From contig CM019829.1 of assembly GCA_009763385.1 (NCBI GenBank), positions 37,613,705 through 37,677,704 on the forward strand: a stretch of DNA of 64,000 nt, in the 5' to 3' direction. This DNA is from Coix lacryma-jobi var. lacryma-jobi. Its lineage: Eukaryota > Streptophyta > Magnoliopsida > Poales > Poaceae. A program made the translations under genes and the position numbers. Of this stretch, positions 35,693 through 46,918 are shown one piece after another. The notes beneath the pieces are model-generated. The model had not been told where the DNA came from, made no database searches, and was given only the letters and a program-made list of their open reading frames with translations. Each line of letters starts with the position of its first letter. Within the stretch, counting starts at the first letter, position 1.

Positions 35693-36253
35693 GTTTACAG
35701 TAGTAGTAACCCAACCATTTTGATCGGAGATCCCGTGACTAAGGATCTAGGAAGAACAAGCTATTGGTAAACTGAGGAGAGTAATTTCTAAACCCTCTCT
35801 TTGTGAAGATGCAATACTCTCATTGCTATGAGACACTGTATGGAAGGTTGGCAAAGACCTTAATATGTTCTATTGGCTTTTAAAAGCAAAGATGTTGTCC
35901 TACAGAGTATTCTTGAAAGAACATACCTATATGAGCCATGACTGTTAAACGTCGCAGTCTATGAGATTAGGGTGATCTCTAGTAAGCTCATGAAGAGACC
36001 ATGGAGTACGACGTATATGCTCCACCCACGGAGAAAGGCTATTGGCAGCTAGGTACTAGTTTAACCTTGAGTAAAACTTGCTTCACGCAAAACTTGCAAT
36101 TCAAGGCATAGTCCATTGTTCAAGTTGTGAATAAGTGTAACTTGAGGTTATAGGCAGAAGTTCAACTTAATAGTCTCTGCTAAATACTAGTATATCAAAC
36201 AGTAGCGGGAACAGGCAAATCTCTAAATGGGCATTTGAGATCTGGTGGGGGAT
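35693..36253 (+). other. Copia A 3' untranslated region and purine tract
   Basis: Noncoding sequence after the pol stop, ending in the purine tract GGTGGGGGAT next to the 3' LTR. Confidence 0.7.
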
Positions 36254-37275
36254 TGTTAGAATTTTAGATGGGCTTGGCCCAATAATAAATTCTGAAATTC
36301 CTAAATAAATCTCAAAGCCCATTCATGTGTGCAAAGAGGGGAAGTGGAACTCTTTAGTCCCACCTTGCTAGTGGAAGAGGAGGATGACTTGCTTAAATAT
36401 GGAGGTCCTCTCCACTTCCTCAAGTCTAGTGTGAGAAGGAGAAAGAGAAGTCCACACGCGCGCGCTCGCTCGCCTCGCCGGGCCGGGACGGGCCGGGGCG
36501 TGGCGACTTGCGCGGCACCTGCGTGAATGGTCCGCCGAAATCTGGCTCCTCGCCTTGCGGGAGCGCGGTCTCCTTTTGCAGTTTTAGTTTTTGGTTTATT
36601 GGCCTTCAAGTTGCAGAGTCCTAAACGGTTACGACTTAAGAGTCCTAAACCGATTTAGATCGTGATCGCGACACAAGGTCGGTTCAACAGGGCTGCCGAC
36701 CATTCGAGTTAGGGATCAACCTATCGAGTTAGGGATTGCCTCATATCGCTTTTGCGCTGCCGTCTAGTCGTCTCCAGTCCGTTCGCTTGCGTGCACCAGC
36801 GACCGGGCGAGCAGGTCTCCGGAACCCTCGTCTTTGCGATCCTGCACCGGGAGAAGGCGAATAAGGTTTTTGGAAAGCGCTCATCGCGCGACTGCTCTCG
36901 TCTTCAACAACGGGTCGTCTACCGTCCAAGTCAGGCGGCGCTACGTCCAGGCGTATTCGTCGTCAACTGCTCCGAGCTATTCCTCTAGTGCTCATCGACG
37001 ATCAGCCAACACCGACTCCACCACCATCTTCTCCAGCAAACGAAAGGTACGCCGCTCATGATCTAATGTCTATGCTTATATTAGATCTTATGTCTTTGTT
37101 CTTACTTTTTAATCTATCTGGTGTACGAGCTATGCTTACACCTGTTATCATGTTTGAGATCTTGTTATGCCTGTTTTATTATGCAAGTAAACAATACAAT
37201 CTGAGATATCTAGATCATCAATTTATCATGATTTATATTCTGGTTTTAATCTGAAAATTGCCTATTCTTTTAACA
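36254..37275 (+). repeat. Copia A 3' LTR
   Basis: Uninterrupted 1,022-bp LTR. Compared with the 5' LTR it has only scattered substitutions over most of its length. Two blocks differ: the GC-rich part near 36485-36550, and the segment 36691-36735, where the TATA-containing sequence is replaced by duplicated TCGAGTTAGGGAT. Confidence 0.95.
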
Positions 37276-37280
37276 GACGG
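37276..37280. repeat. Copia A target-site duplication, right copy (GACGG)
   Basis: Matches 27726-27730 exactly and lies directly after the CA of the 3' LTR. Confidence 0.9.
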
Positions 37281-38239
37281 AAGGTTCTCTGTAATTTTCA
37301 CAGCTTTGTTGTTCACTTGTTCCTTTGGGGCTTGTTGTGAACAACCCTTTTCTTTGTCAGCATCAGATGCAAGATTGAAGTGTGCCTCATATCTTGTGTC
37401 TCCTGCTGGCTTGCTCTCCTTTAAAGACTTTTGGTATAATGCAACCAAATGTTTAGGAGCACGACAATTCTTAGCAAAATGCGAGAAATCTCCACATCTA
37501 TGACACTTGTTGTCATTTTTGGATCCCGCATTGTCTCTCTTCCCCTTGTGTGAATTAGGTTTTTGCCTCCTATTGTGTTTGCGTTTACCAGTTTTGTTCT
37601 TTGGATTGGGTCCATTGAACTTCTTCTTACTCCTAGCATTTTTCTGTACATTATGGACCTCAGGCAGAGGCGCCGAACCAACAGGGCGCTTATGATGATT
37701 CTTCAGAAGAAGTTCATCATGTTTTTTTGTCTGAGTCAATGTATGAATAAGCTGGGAATAAAGCTGGTAATTATGAGCCCTGTATTGCTGTTGCAATATT
37801 CTGTCAGATGGGAGCATAGTACAGAGTGTTTTCTCTATTTTATCTCCATCTGTTGGCTCTTTCTCGCAAAACTTCCATTTAGAGCAAATTCTATGAACAA
37901 TGTGATTGTAGTCTGCCACAGATTTAAAATCTTGGAGACGTAAGTTGTTCCATTCATGGTTGGCCTCGGGCCAAATGAGTTCTTTTTGCTGTTCATATCG
38001 AGCCATAATTCACGAGGATTTTCAATCATAAGATATTCAGATTTGAGATCCTTATGAATATAAAACCGTAGCAACGCTAAAGCAGTATAGATTTTGTTGT
38101 CTTGCAGGGCAACCTCATTCTGAGGTTCCTGAATTGTAGCTAAAAGAGTATGAGATGCAAGCGCTATCTTGATATCAGAAGCCTATGTAGGGTAATTGCT
38201 ACCATCTAATGCAAGTTCCTCGAACTCCTTAGTGGCCAT
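37276..38239 (-). pseudogene. Copia B gag, main piece
   Basis: Starts MATKEFEELALDG at 38239. A TAG (38185-38187) replaces what is usually a Trp codon after NYPT. A frameshift near 37990 precedes YEQQKELIWPEANHEWN and ADYNHIVHRICSKWKFC, a UBN2-type gag core, then a Lys-rich linker and one CCHC knuckle (CHRCGDFSHFAKNC, about 37505-37464). The frame runs into the Copia A insertion at 37275; the remaining codons are at 27671-27730. Confidence 0.85.
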
Positions 38240-40480
38240 GATCCTACGTGGACAACCATGGATAAATTAATTTACCGAATGGTAAATTAAAATCAACATG
38301 GTTATGTTGTAAAATGCAATATTTAAATGATTATATCTTATCATAGTTTTGGATTTATTGTAGGTAATCACAAAATTGTGTAGACCATACAATCAAATCA
38401 TTAGAAAATTTTGATAAATACAAGACAGATAATCTCTATGTCAAAGACAAAGAGTAGATCTTTATAGTAGGCAATGTATTGCTGCCTAAGCACGGTCTCT
38501 GGGCTAGATAATTCACAAGTAAATTAAATGCAGCCTTTGCTTTGGACTCTACTACCTTATATAATATCAAAATAATATGATGATATAACAATCCAAAACC
38601 TTTATTTTGGTAAAACACGGTGTAGGTAGTCATCAAGTTTCAAAGAAACATTATGTAGACCTCTCAGCAATGGGTGATTCGATCACTGCTATGGCACGGT
38701 CTCTAGGCAGAATAATTCTTAATGAATTAAACGCAGCCTTTGCCATAGTACACTATTACCTTATGTTTTATTATCCAAAATAAACAAGATATTTTATATT
38801 GCAATTTGAATCCAATAGAGATTAAAAATTAAATTCTATGGACGACATAGTTAAATTGCAACTGGGTCAACAAGCAAATTTAACCTGTATGTGGTGCAAA
38901 AGAGTGGTTTGGGACACCAACATACCCAATTCTATTATAAAATTACAAATGTAATCAATATGTTGGTGCATTACGGCATTTTTTGGTGCACCAACATATG
39001 ACCAACAAGTCATCAAAATTACAGATGTAATATATATGGTGCAAACGGGGTTTGGATGCACCACATATTCCATAAATAATAAAAAGTCATTGCATAAAAA
39101 TAATATAATCAAACCACAAGTTATATTTACAATGACGAGATACAGCAGTGTATAAAGTAACAAGAAATATACAAATAAACTGATGTTCTTGCAGAAAATA
39201 AACTAGCAAACTATAGCTAATTAATCTATACTACTGCAGATCAGAAAATAAATAAAACTAAAAAATAAAATAAAAGAAAGGCAAACGGCCCAGCCGGCCA
39301 GCCAAGCCAGCCCGCAGCCCAGGGCGCACGGCAGCCAGCCAGCGGCCCAGGCTCGGCGGCCAGCCCACGGCCCAAGCTCGGCATGGCCTATATAAAGACC
39401 GGCGGTTAGGGTTTGGAAACCCTAACTGCCCGAGCCCATAGCTGCCGCCGCCGCCGCCTGTCTGCCCGCCGCCGCCGCCACACACCGCCGTCCGACCACC
39501 GTCCAGCGACCGTCGCTGCCGATGCTCCGTGTCTAGTGCCTACTCCTCTTCTTCCCCCTGTGCCTACCATGGCGGATCAGGGCCCATGCCCATCTCTCCG
39601 GCCATGGCTGCCGACCGGCAGGGCGGTCCCTGCGCTTCCCTGGCAAGCTCCGGCCATGGAGGCCGTTACTCACCGTCAGAAAGGGCGGGGCAGCCCAACC
39701 GGCCCTCCTGCGGCGCTTCAGCGGCGGAGAGCCGGCCCCCCTCGGTTGAGGAGGAGACGACTGCCCCAGTGGGGGTCCGGCGCTTTCCCTCGCCGCGGTT
39801 GGCAGCGACGTCGGCGTAGGACGGCGTCTTGCGGGGCAGAGGAGTCCCAATCGGAGGGAGAGCCGGCTGAGGAAGAACGGCGTCGAGGAAGTCGAGGTCG
39901 TAAGCGAAGCCCGGTGGCCACGCCGCCATGCTGCAGTCGGGGTTGAGAGGCTCGGCGGCGTCACGGCGTCCTGCCATGAGTCCACCAACCCCAATCCATG
40001 GCTGCACGGGTGCAGTCCTCAACAGTGGCGGCAGAGGAGGTAGCATCGATGGTGAAGGCACCGGCGTCGTCCCAACACGGCGAGCGGGCATGGCCGGACC
40101 GTGCCGAGGACAAGTGCCAGGGGCGGACTGAAGCCTTGATGAACGAGGCATCGGGCGCAGGGTTGCAGGGCGGCCGCCGGCGTTCGTTCCAGTGCCGTAC
40201 TAACGGCGAGGAGCGATCCGGCGGGCTTCAATGTCGCGGAGAGCTCGGTGGATGGCGCCCTCGAGGATGAAGCGACAAACTCCTCCAGGGTGGGCGTTCC
40301 CAAGGGCGATGGGGGTTTCAACGGCGTCAGTGACCGCGTCGACCCTGGCGTTCATGGAGGGAGCGGGGTTTGTCATCGCTACCTTGTTCTTGGAGAACAG
40401 CAACTCCGGCGAACTTCTGTCAAGTATTCCGGCGAACTCCTGTAGCGTCAGCGGTTGTGTAGAGTGCGTGCGTGATAACG
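38240..40480 (-). other. Copia B 5' leader (2.2 kb)
   Basis: The unusually long stretch between 5' LTR and gag. 38480-38760 holds an imperfect 205-210-bp duplication (CACGGTCTCTGGGCTAG and CACGGTCTCTAGGCAG, each followed by GCAGCCTTTGC). 38880-39060 repeats GTTGGTGCA-type segments. 39280-40470 is GC-rich with open frames on both strands; one minus frame (40403-40200) begins MLFSKNKVAMTNPAPSMNAR. I recognise no protein; it may be a captured host segment or leader sequence. Confidence 0.45.
39290..39425 (+). promoter_or_regulatory. Promoter-like segment in Copia B leader
   Basis: Several GGCCCA/GCCCA motifs (39288-39385) precede GGCCTATATAAAGACC (TATA box about 39388-39396) and a GGTTAGGGTTTGGAAACCCTAAC segment. 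The spacing resembles a plant core promoter reading towards 39.5 kb, opposite to the host element. No recognisable product lies downstream. Confidence 0.3.
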
Positions 40481-40698
40481 TGTTAAATGGTTTTGGTAAT
40501 GACCGACCTCTTGTATTGATGATTGTGTACAGAATATATACAAGTGGCAGTTACTTGTGTCAGAGACAAAAAAACACCAACCGATGTCTTATCCCTTCCA
40601 AAGGGCCTGTGCGGTTATAGAGTAATTAGCATGTGCTAATTACAGGTTTACACTTAATTGATCATCTAATAATTAATTATCCCTAATTAATCTCAACA
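40481..40698 (-). repeat. Copia B 5' LTR
   Basis: 218 bp, ends TGTTAAATGG...CTCAACA on the plus strand, paired with 23272-23477. Next to it inside the element is CGTTATCACGCACGCACTC on the element strand, in the position of the primer-binding site. Confidence 0.9.
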
Positions 40699-41835
40699 GT
40701 TGTAAAGCGTTTTGACCAATGGAGGATCGACAGAGAACCCATTGAACCATCTACAGCTGTTGCGGCCGCGGCCGCTACCTTCTCATGAAACAACTTATTA
40801 TGACTAATTGCAACAGTGGCTTTAAGCTGCAGCGAACGAGCCAAACTGTATTCCTACGGTTAGGGGTGTTCGTTTCCAGGCAATTTTTTTCCTTATCCCA
40901 TCGAATATTGTGACCCTAGTTTAATCTATTAAAAACACCGCTGACAAACTACTTAAACTTAAATTATTCTTCTAGCTTTAGAGCAACCGTAATGTGTCGA
41001 AAAAGTATTCCATAAACATCAAAGTATTTCTTATAGCTTACCTGAAACATTAAAAGTTACCAATAGCATTATGCCTAGTTGTAATCTGTAAACTATTCCT
41101 TTTTTATTCTTAGTTGTTAGAGAGTATAGTTTAATTTCCTATTTCTAGGCTACACTGTAAGGGCGTCCCAAGTAAGCCATCTAATACTCTCTTTGTCCCG
41201 TTTTTAGAGTCGTCCTAGGAACAAAAGTAAATTACAAAAGTAAATATCTAGATTCACTCCATCTTGAATGCATCTGTACATAAAGTATATTCACGTTCTA
41301 ATAATTATTGTTGCACACGGTTAAGAGCCAAAACAACTCACATATAAGTGAAGCGCTAGGCTCGCATGTTTTCATAGGATACCTATGTTTGTCTATCCAA
41401 AACAACTCACATATAAGTGAAGCGCTAGGCTCGCATGTTTTCATAGGATACCTATGTTTGTCTATCTCTTCTGGACATGTAACACAACTCAATATTTTCG
41501 TTTTTTTATTTCATCTCATGTCCAAGTTAGCCGACGATTTTGTGGATGTCGTTGCAGACGCCCTAACACTTGTAATAACTATTGCCTATTGCTATTAGAG
41601 ATGGCAGAAACCTGTTGGGTTTTGCCAACCCAGATCCATACCCACAAACATAAAAATCCGCCCACTAAAATAATTCATAACATGTCACGGGTTTAAATTT
41701 GTGCCCAAACTCATACTCACTCGCGTAACAGATATCCATCGAGTCACTCGTGCCCATCATAATTGTACTCGAGACTGTGCTAAGGCACAATACTCATCAT
41801 CTTTTTATTTTTCTTTGTAGTTCTTTTACTTCTGA
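40699..41835. other. Spacer with 69-bp tandem duplication
   Basis: No gene seen. 41328-41396 and 41397-41465 are two near-identical 69-bp units (CCAAAACAACTCACATATAA...ACCTATGTTTGTCTAT). A Stowaway-like end (CTCTTTGTCCCGTTTTTAGA, near 41189) lacks its partner. Confidence 0.6.
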
Positions 41836-42170
41836 TTTTTTTTGCAAGATCTAGTTACAAATGCGGATACTCACAAATATGAGCGAACATTCACCCTACC
41901 CCTATTATGAACGCACACAAGCACACCCTACTTCTACGAGCACCTCTGAATTGAAGAACCAGGTTGGATCGGTAAATCTTGAGATTGATGAAGTCACCGC
42001 AGGCGCCTCGTTGTCGACGGACACGTCGTCTACCACCGAAAGAATAGCGTCATTAAATCCTAGAATAAATCCAGTAAAATCTGAACACGCGTGTCAAGTC
42101 GAGGACTTGAACCCGGATAGACATATTCCACCGCAATGAACTCAACCAGCTAAGCTACGCTTAGTTCACT
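41836..42170 (-). mobile_element. tRNA-derived SINE, copy 2 with Pol III boxes
   Basis: On the minus strand the 5' end has an A-box-like TAGCTTAGCTGGTTGAG (42157-42141) and a B-box GGTTCAAGTCC (42113-42103), 27 bp apart and in tRNA order. The conserved body shared with 21909-22200 follows, then an A-tail (T-run 41836-41843). Both internal boxes present and an A-tail identify a tRNA-derived SINE. This body sequence is common in grass genomes; I do not assign a family name. Confidence 0.8.
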
Positions 42171-42196
42171 TTTACTTTTGATTTCTAAAACAACTA

Positions 42197-42272
42197 CTCC
42201 TTCGGTCCCGAAATAAGTGGCTCTTTATTAGCTAGAGAGGCTAAATGGTCACTTATTTTGGGACGGAGAGAG
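42197..42272. mobile_element. Stowaway-like MITE (76 bp)
   Basis: CTCCTTCGGTCCCGAAATAA and its inverse near 42247-42272 form almost the whole element; TA flanks lie at 42195-42196 and 42273-42274. One of the shortest forms of the family. Confidence 0.8.
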
Positions 42273-43170
42273 TAAATAATAATTCTCATATTCTATTTCG
42301 ATGGATATATAAAACAAGTGAGTAAAATGCATGCCAAGATAAAAGAGTGTTAGGTTATTGTGGACCAATATAATTTGCTCTACTAAGAAGGATTGAGTTT
42401 AAAAAACCTATGGAATTGCGGGTTTGAGTACTAGAACGCCAAACCCATGCCTATAACCCCGTTGGAATAATCGTTTTGCCCATTAACAGATCTATGGGTA
42501 GAGAAATTGACCCGCACCCTTGTGCTAATAGGATAAAAACCTATTAGGTTTCAGGTACCTGTTGTCATCTTTAATTGCTATAAGACCCAGCTTTATGGAC
42601 TAGGTGGTCCACATACAATGTTATTGCTCTTAGCTCATGGATTGATGATGAAACGTCAAGCGAATGCTTAGTCAAGAGAGAAAGATGTTTGGTCGATCAT
42701 TTTTATGGCTGATTTCAACTATTTCAATAGTGCTCTATGAGAGAATAAGTCGAAGTATATCTGATAAACCGTCCGGTAAAACAAATAAGTAGGACGCTTG
42801 TCTTACCATCTTTTGAAAGGTATTGCCAAAATTTTGGCAGCAAACTAATTGCAAGCCATATTTCTTAATTTTGCGCATATTTTAGTTGGTAAAAATTGGC
42901 TTGCAACCAAGTAGTCCCGTAGTGAGAAGAGGCAAAAAAAAATCCGTCAATAGCACGTCACAATAATTTTAGCTACAGTTTTTTTAACCCATCAATGATT
43001 TACTGGTTTTTATTCTATATTGAGTTTGTTTGGTTCTCCAAGCTAAACTTTAGCATCGCCATATCAGATATTGTTTGACACTAATTTAGAGTATTAGATA
43101 TAAACTTATTACAAAACTAAAAAAAATATAAAGATAGAGGCTAATTTGCGAGACGAAACTATTAAACCTA
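42273..43170. other. Spacer with a MITE relic
   Basis: No gene seen. From about 43020 an AT-rich relic begins (TTTGGTTCTCCAAGC, GAGACGAAACTATTAAAC) that is interrupted by the Tourist-like MITE and resumes at 43420. Confidence 0.4.
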
Positions 43171-43419
43171 GGCTCTGTTTGGATGCAGTAGCTAATTTTT
43201 AGCTGGCTAAATTTAGCTACTAGATATCAAACAACCTAGCTAAATTTTAGCTAGATTTAGCTATTTCAACCCAGTTAAAGCCAGCTAAAATTTAGCTGAG
43301 TCTATTAGCTGAAGCATCCAAACACTCAGATAAAGTTTAGCTGAAAAACTTTTAACTAGCTAAAGTTTTACTAAAATTTTAGCTAGCTAAATTTTAGTTG
43401 CACACATCCAAACAGGACC
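43171..43419. mobile_element. Tourist-like MITE (249 bp)
   Basis: Ends GGCTCTGTTTGGATG and CATCCAAACAGGACC are inverted; CTA lies on both sides (43168-43170, 43420-43422), the 3-bp duplication of PIF/Harbinger-type elements. The interior is rich in TTTAGCTAGCTAAA palindromes. Confidence 0.65.
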
Positions 43420-44600
43420 CTAATTAGTTCATGATTTGACAATGTGTTGTGCTAATAATGGATTAGTTAATTTTAAAATATTTGTCTTGCAAATTAATTT
43501 ACTGTAATTAATTTTATAATTAGCTTATATTTAATTCTCTTAATTGGTATTAGATCTACGATGTGACAAACTAAAGTTTAGCTTTGCATCCTTGTTTACG
43601 GGGTATTTAGGCCATGTTTGGTTTCCTCATCTTGTTTCAAGTCCTTGTCACATTGGATATTACGACCATAGTTTAGTCTATTAATTACAAAACTATTTGT
43701 TAGCAGGAGGATTATTCGCAAGACGAATCTATTAAGCCTATTTAGTTCATGATGTGACAATGTGATACTACAGTAAATATTTGTTAATGATAAATTAATT
43801 TGGTTTAATAGATTCGTCTTGTTAATAACTATATGGTTGTGTAATTAGTTTTTATAATTAATCTATTTTTAATAAACTAAATTAGAACTGCAACATCTGA
43901 TGTGACACAGACTAAACTTCAGCCTCTGGATTCAAACACCCCTCTTGGTGAGTAAAATTTTTTTTGTTGTCACATAGGATGTTGTGGCACTAATTTAGTC
44001 TATTAAGAATAGACTAATAAAAAACAAATTATATATTCCATCAAGAAACTGTGAGATAAATTTCTTAAGACTAATTAATCTGTTATTAGCACATGTTTGC
44101 TGTAGCACAACATTAGTTATTTCATAGACTAATTAGGTTTAAAAAATCATCTCACAAATTTATCACAGTCTATGTAATTAGTTATTTTTTAGCCTACATT
44201 TAGTACTTCATATATATGTCCAAACATGCAATATGATAGCAGAAAAGTTATTCTTCTGAGGCCTTGTTAAGTTCCAATCCAAAAAAAATCATCCATTACA
44301 TCAAATGTTTAGACACATACATGAAGTATTAAATGTAACTAAAAAAACTAATTACACAGATTGCAATAACTTTGCAAAACAATTTTTAATCCTAATTATT
44401 TTATAATTTGACAATGTTGTGTTACAGTAACCATACATTAATGACAAATTAATTAGTCTTAATAAATTTGTCTCATGGTTTTTAGATGGAATATATAATT
44501 TGTTTTCTTATTAGTCTATTTTTAATAGACTAAATTAGTGCCGAAACATCTGATATGTCACCCAAAAACTTTTCCACAAACTACAGGACCTGTGTGTATA
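43420..44600. repeat. Cluster of related AT-rich MITE relics
   Basis: Three to four adjacent segments share AATTAGTTCATGATTTGACA-, GAATCTATTAAGCCTA- and TTTTTAATAGACTAAATTAG-type blocks in direct and inverted order (43420-43610, 43615-43945, 43950-44250, 44260-44600). They look like diverged members of one non-autonomous DNA transposon family inserted near each other. No coding sequence. Confidence 0.55.
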
Positions 44601-44670
44601 TAGGGCATGTTTGGTTGGATGGCTAACCCTTAGCCTAGTTCCGTGGAGCCAACTCTGGGTTGTACTGGAT

Positions 44671-45134
44671 AGCCCTGGGCACGAAATACCGAGAACCGAA
44701 CCGAAAATTTTGGTTCCTGTTCGGTTCCTATTTCTCAGGAACCGAATTTACCGAGGTAAATACCAAACCGAACCGAAATACCGAATTTACCTGAAATGTG
44801 ATAAGTTTGAGTGTTGTTATATTATTTATTGTACTATTGTAGAATATTATATTATGTATTTTTGGCACTCACACTTATAGTCTTATGGACTTTTACATGT
44901 ATATGTATTTTGCACTATTATTATCTACGAAATCATGTCAAAATTAGTTTTTGAACATGCCATTACATCTCATATATGTTTAGTTCGGTACTGTTCGGTA
45001 AATATCATAACCGAACCGAATTTACCGATACCGAACCGAACCGGTACCGATTTTTTTAAGAACCGATCGATACCAATTTCTCAAGAACTGAATTTACCGA
45101 GGTACCGAATCGGTATTTACCGAATGCCCGGGCT
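44671..45134. mobile_element. hAT-like MITE with GGTTCGG repeats
   Basis: Ends AGCCCTGGGCA and TGCCCGGGCT are inverted. Subterminal arrays of CCGAACCGAA and its complement (44690-44790, 44985-45125) flank an AT-rich centre. The many small motif copies fit a transposase-binding array as in hAT elements. Target duplication not found. Confidence 0.5.
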
Positions 45135-45149
45135 GAGTAACGGACAATC

Positions 45150-46490
45150 ATCAACTCTTGCCAACTCCACCAAACACCTGTCGTCTAGGCACCAGCAAAA
45201 TGCCAAGAGTAACAAGAAACTCGTAGCCGATGCAAAAGTAACAAGAAACTCACAGCTATTGCGAAAAACTAGTACCACTAAAATGAACACCTTCAAATCT
45301 TAGCACTAGAACACTTAATCTCACTTAAAATCATCAAATCAAGTCAAGAGATGAGTGAGGAAGGTTACAAATGCTCACAATGATGCTAGAGAATCAAATG
45401 TTAAAGAGAGAGCACCCATAAGCCAGCCAACCCCTTTTAAATAGCCCTCACACACAAGGGCTAGCTGCTGGGCATTTCTTCTTGTCATCGGACGCACCGA
45501 GTTGGGGGCATCGGACGTTGGCCCATCGTCCGATGCTCCGATTGGCTCCACGTGTCCTCAGTCTTTGAGCGTGAACCATTGGATCCCAACGGCTAAAAAC
45601 TTCATGTGCTGGTTAATATGGCATCGGACGCACCAATGCCCTAGCATCAGACGCGTCCCATGCCCTATGCCTCGATTTCTCACCTCTCTAATCCATCATC
45701 GGACGCACACATCGGATGCACCAGGGCAGCGTCTGATGTCTATGCAGAGAGGTTCCAGAGAGCGCCCGAACACATCGAACGCGTTTGCTGGAATCCCATC
45801 GAACGCTGGCAGTGTCTGATGCCTCACTGGTCAGTCCAGCTTGTGTCATGTCATCAGCATCGGACACATGTATAGTGTTACCTGTGCATCCGATGCTCCC
45901 TCAGCATCAGACCGCACCTAGGGTTTGCCATCGGACGCATCTGATGCCCCTGCATGGAGCATCTGATGCCCCTAGAACAACACTACTTGCTTTCCAACTT
46001 ACGTCCTTGCTTCCATGTGCCAACACTAAAGTGTTTCACCACTTGTGCATATGTGTTAGCATTTTTCAAAGCATTTTCCAAGGGTTTTGTTAGTCACTCA
46101 CTAGGTCTAATGCATCAACATGTTAGCGAACACCTAGTGGCACTTGAACATCGCATAAGCCATGTATATTCTCTTCTTAATAGTACAACTATCTATTCAA
46201 AATGTGATCACACTCACTAAGTGTCTTAATCACCAAACCGAAGAGCCCTATAGATTATACCTTTGCCTTCAGACCTCTTTGTTTCTCTCATTCTTCTTCA
46301 TTTCACCAAATGTGGAGCACTTGATCACTTGATTGCTTTGTGGCCATCACCATTTCCACCAAGGTTACCACCTTGCTAGCTCTACTACTTGGCTTGGTCA
46401 TAATCCCTTCTCACAAGCTACACACATGCTTAGTCATAGGATTAGACCAAATAGACTTCATCAATTACCAAAACCAAACCAGGGCTTTCA
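45150..46490 (-). repeat. Sirevirus-like LTR (minus strand, solo or isolated)
   Basis: In minus orientation it starts TGAAAGCCCTGGTTTGG (46490-46474), has a palindrome-rich block built on CATCGGACGC and its complement (45485-45965), then TATTTAAAAGG (about 45436-45446) as the core promoter. The 3' boundary near 45150 is not sharp. No coding region of the element is attached on either side. Confidence 0.6.
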
Positions 46491-46815
46491 GCACCGCTTG
46501 GTGTCCTGGCCATTCTGTCGATTTGCTTAAGGATTAAGTCAGACTGCTGCTAGGGTTCTCGTTCCCCTATTTCTAGTTAAGCTTAATGTTGTGGTTCGAA
46601 TCCATCCTTTCGGTACTCTGGATCTGGGAGGCGCACCGCTTGGTGTCGTAGCTGTTCCATCGATTTGCTTAAGGTTTAAGTCAGACTTCTGCTAGGGTTC
46701 TCGTTCCCCTATTTCTAATTAAGCTTAATGTTGTGGTTCAGATCCATCCTTTTGGTACTATGGATCTAAGTGGCACACCTGTAGGTGTCGCAACCATTCC
46801 TTTATCTTGCTTAGG
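46491..46815 (+). repeat. Minisatellite, unit about 141 bp
   Basis: The unit GCACCGCTTGGTGTC...GATTTGCTTAAGG...GGTACTCTGGATCTGGGAG occurs at 46491 and 46633, with a degenerate third start at 46773. Each unit contains GCTAGGGTTCTCGTTCCCC and AAGCTTAATGTTGTGGTT. Confidence 0.75.
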
Positions 46816-46918
46816 GTTTCAGTAATCTACATTTGGTCGTCGAACTAATTCTAATCCCCCTTTTTAGCATCATGGATCCTGCAACTAGGCATCATCAGCT
46901 GATCATTAGGGTGCATCT

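Larger units (their letters stand above)
27731..37275 (+). mobile_element. Copia A: Ty1/copia element nested in Copia B
   Basis: Plus-strand element with 5' LTR 27731-31758 (about 1,019 bp once its own 3-kb insertion is removed), gag-pol 31795-35692, purine tract GGTGGGGGAT (36244-36253) and 3' LTR 36254-37275 (1,022 bp). Both LTRs start TGTTAGAATTTTAG and end TTCTTTTAACA. The target duplication is a perfect GACGG. It inserted into the gag gene of Copia B in opposite orientation. Confidence 0.95.
23272..40698 (-). mobile_element. Copia B: Ty1/copia element carrying nested insertions
   Basis: Minus-strand copia element whose two short LTRs (23272-23477 and 40481-40698) enclose gag and pol. 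The purine tract AAGGGGGAG sits next to the 3' LTR (23478-23486 on the plus coordinates) and a CGTTATCACGCACGC primer-binding-type sequence next to the 5' LTR. The flanking five bases are GATGT (23267-23271) and GTTGT (40699-40703), a duplication with one mismatch. Its gag is interrupted by Copia A (27731-37275). Without the insertion and one flanking duplication it would be about 7.9 kb. Both genes are broken. Confidence 0.9.

Noticed and set aside
39413..40270. GC-rich plus-strand frames including one of 177 codons
   Set aside because: Overlapping open frames exist on both strands in the Copia B leader; none shows a recognisable protein, so no CDS is called.
23272..40698. Host genes inside the region because of many medium-length frames
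   Set aside because: Every recognisable product is gag, protease, integrase, RT or RNase H; the rest are shadows or LTR sequence.
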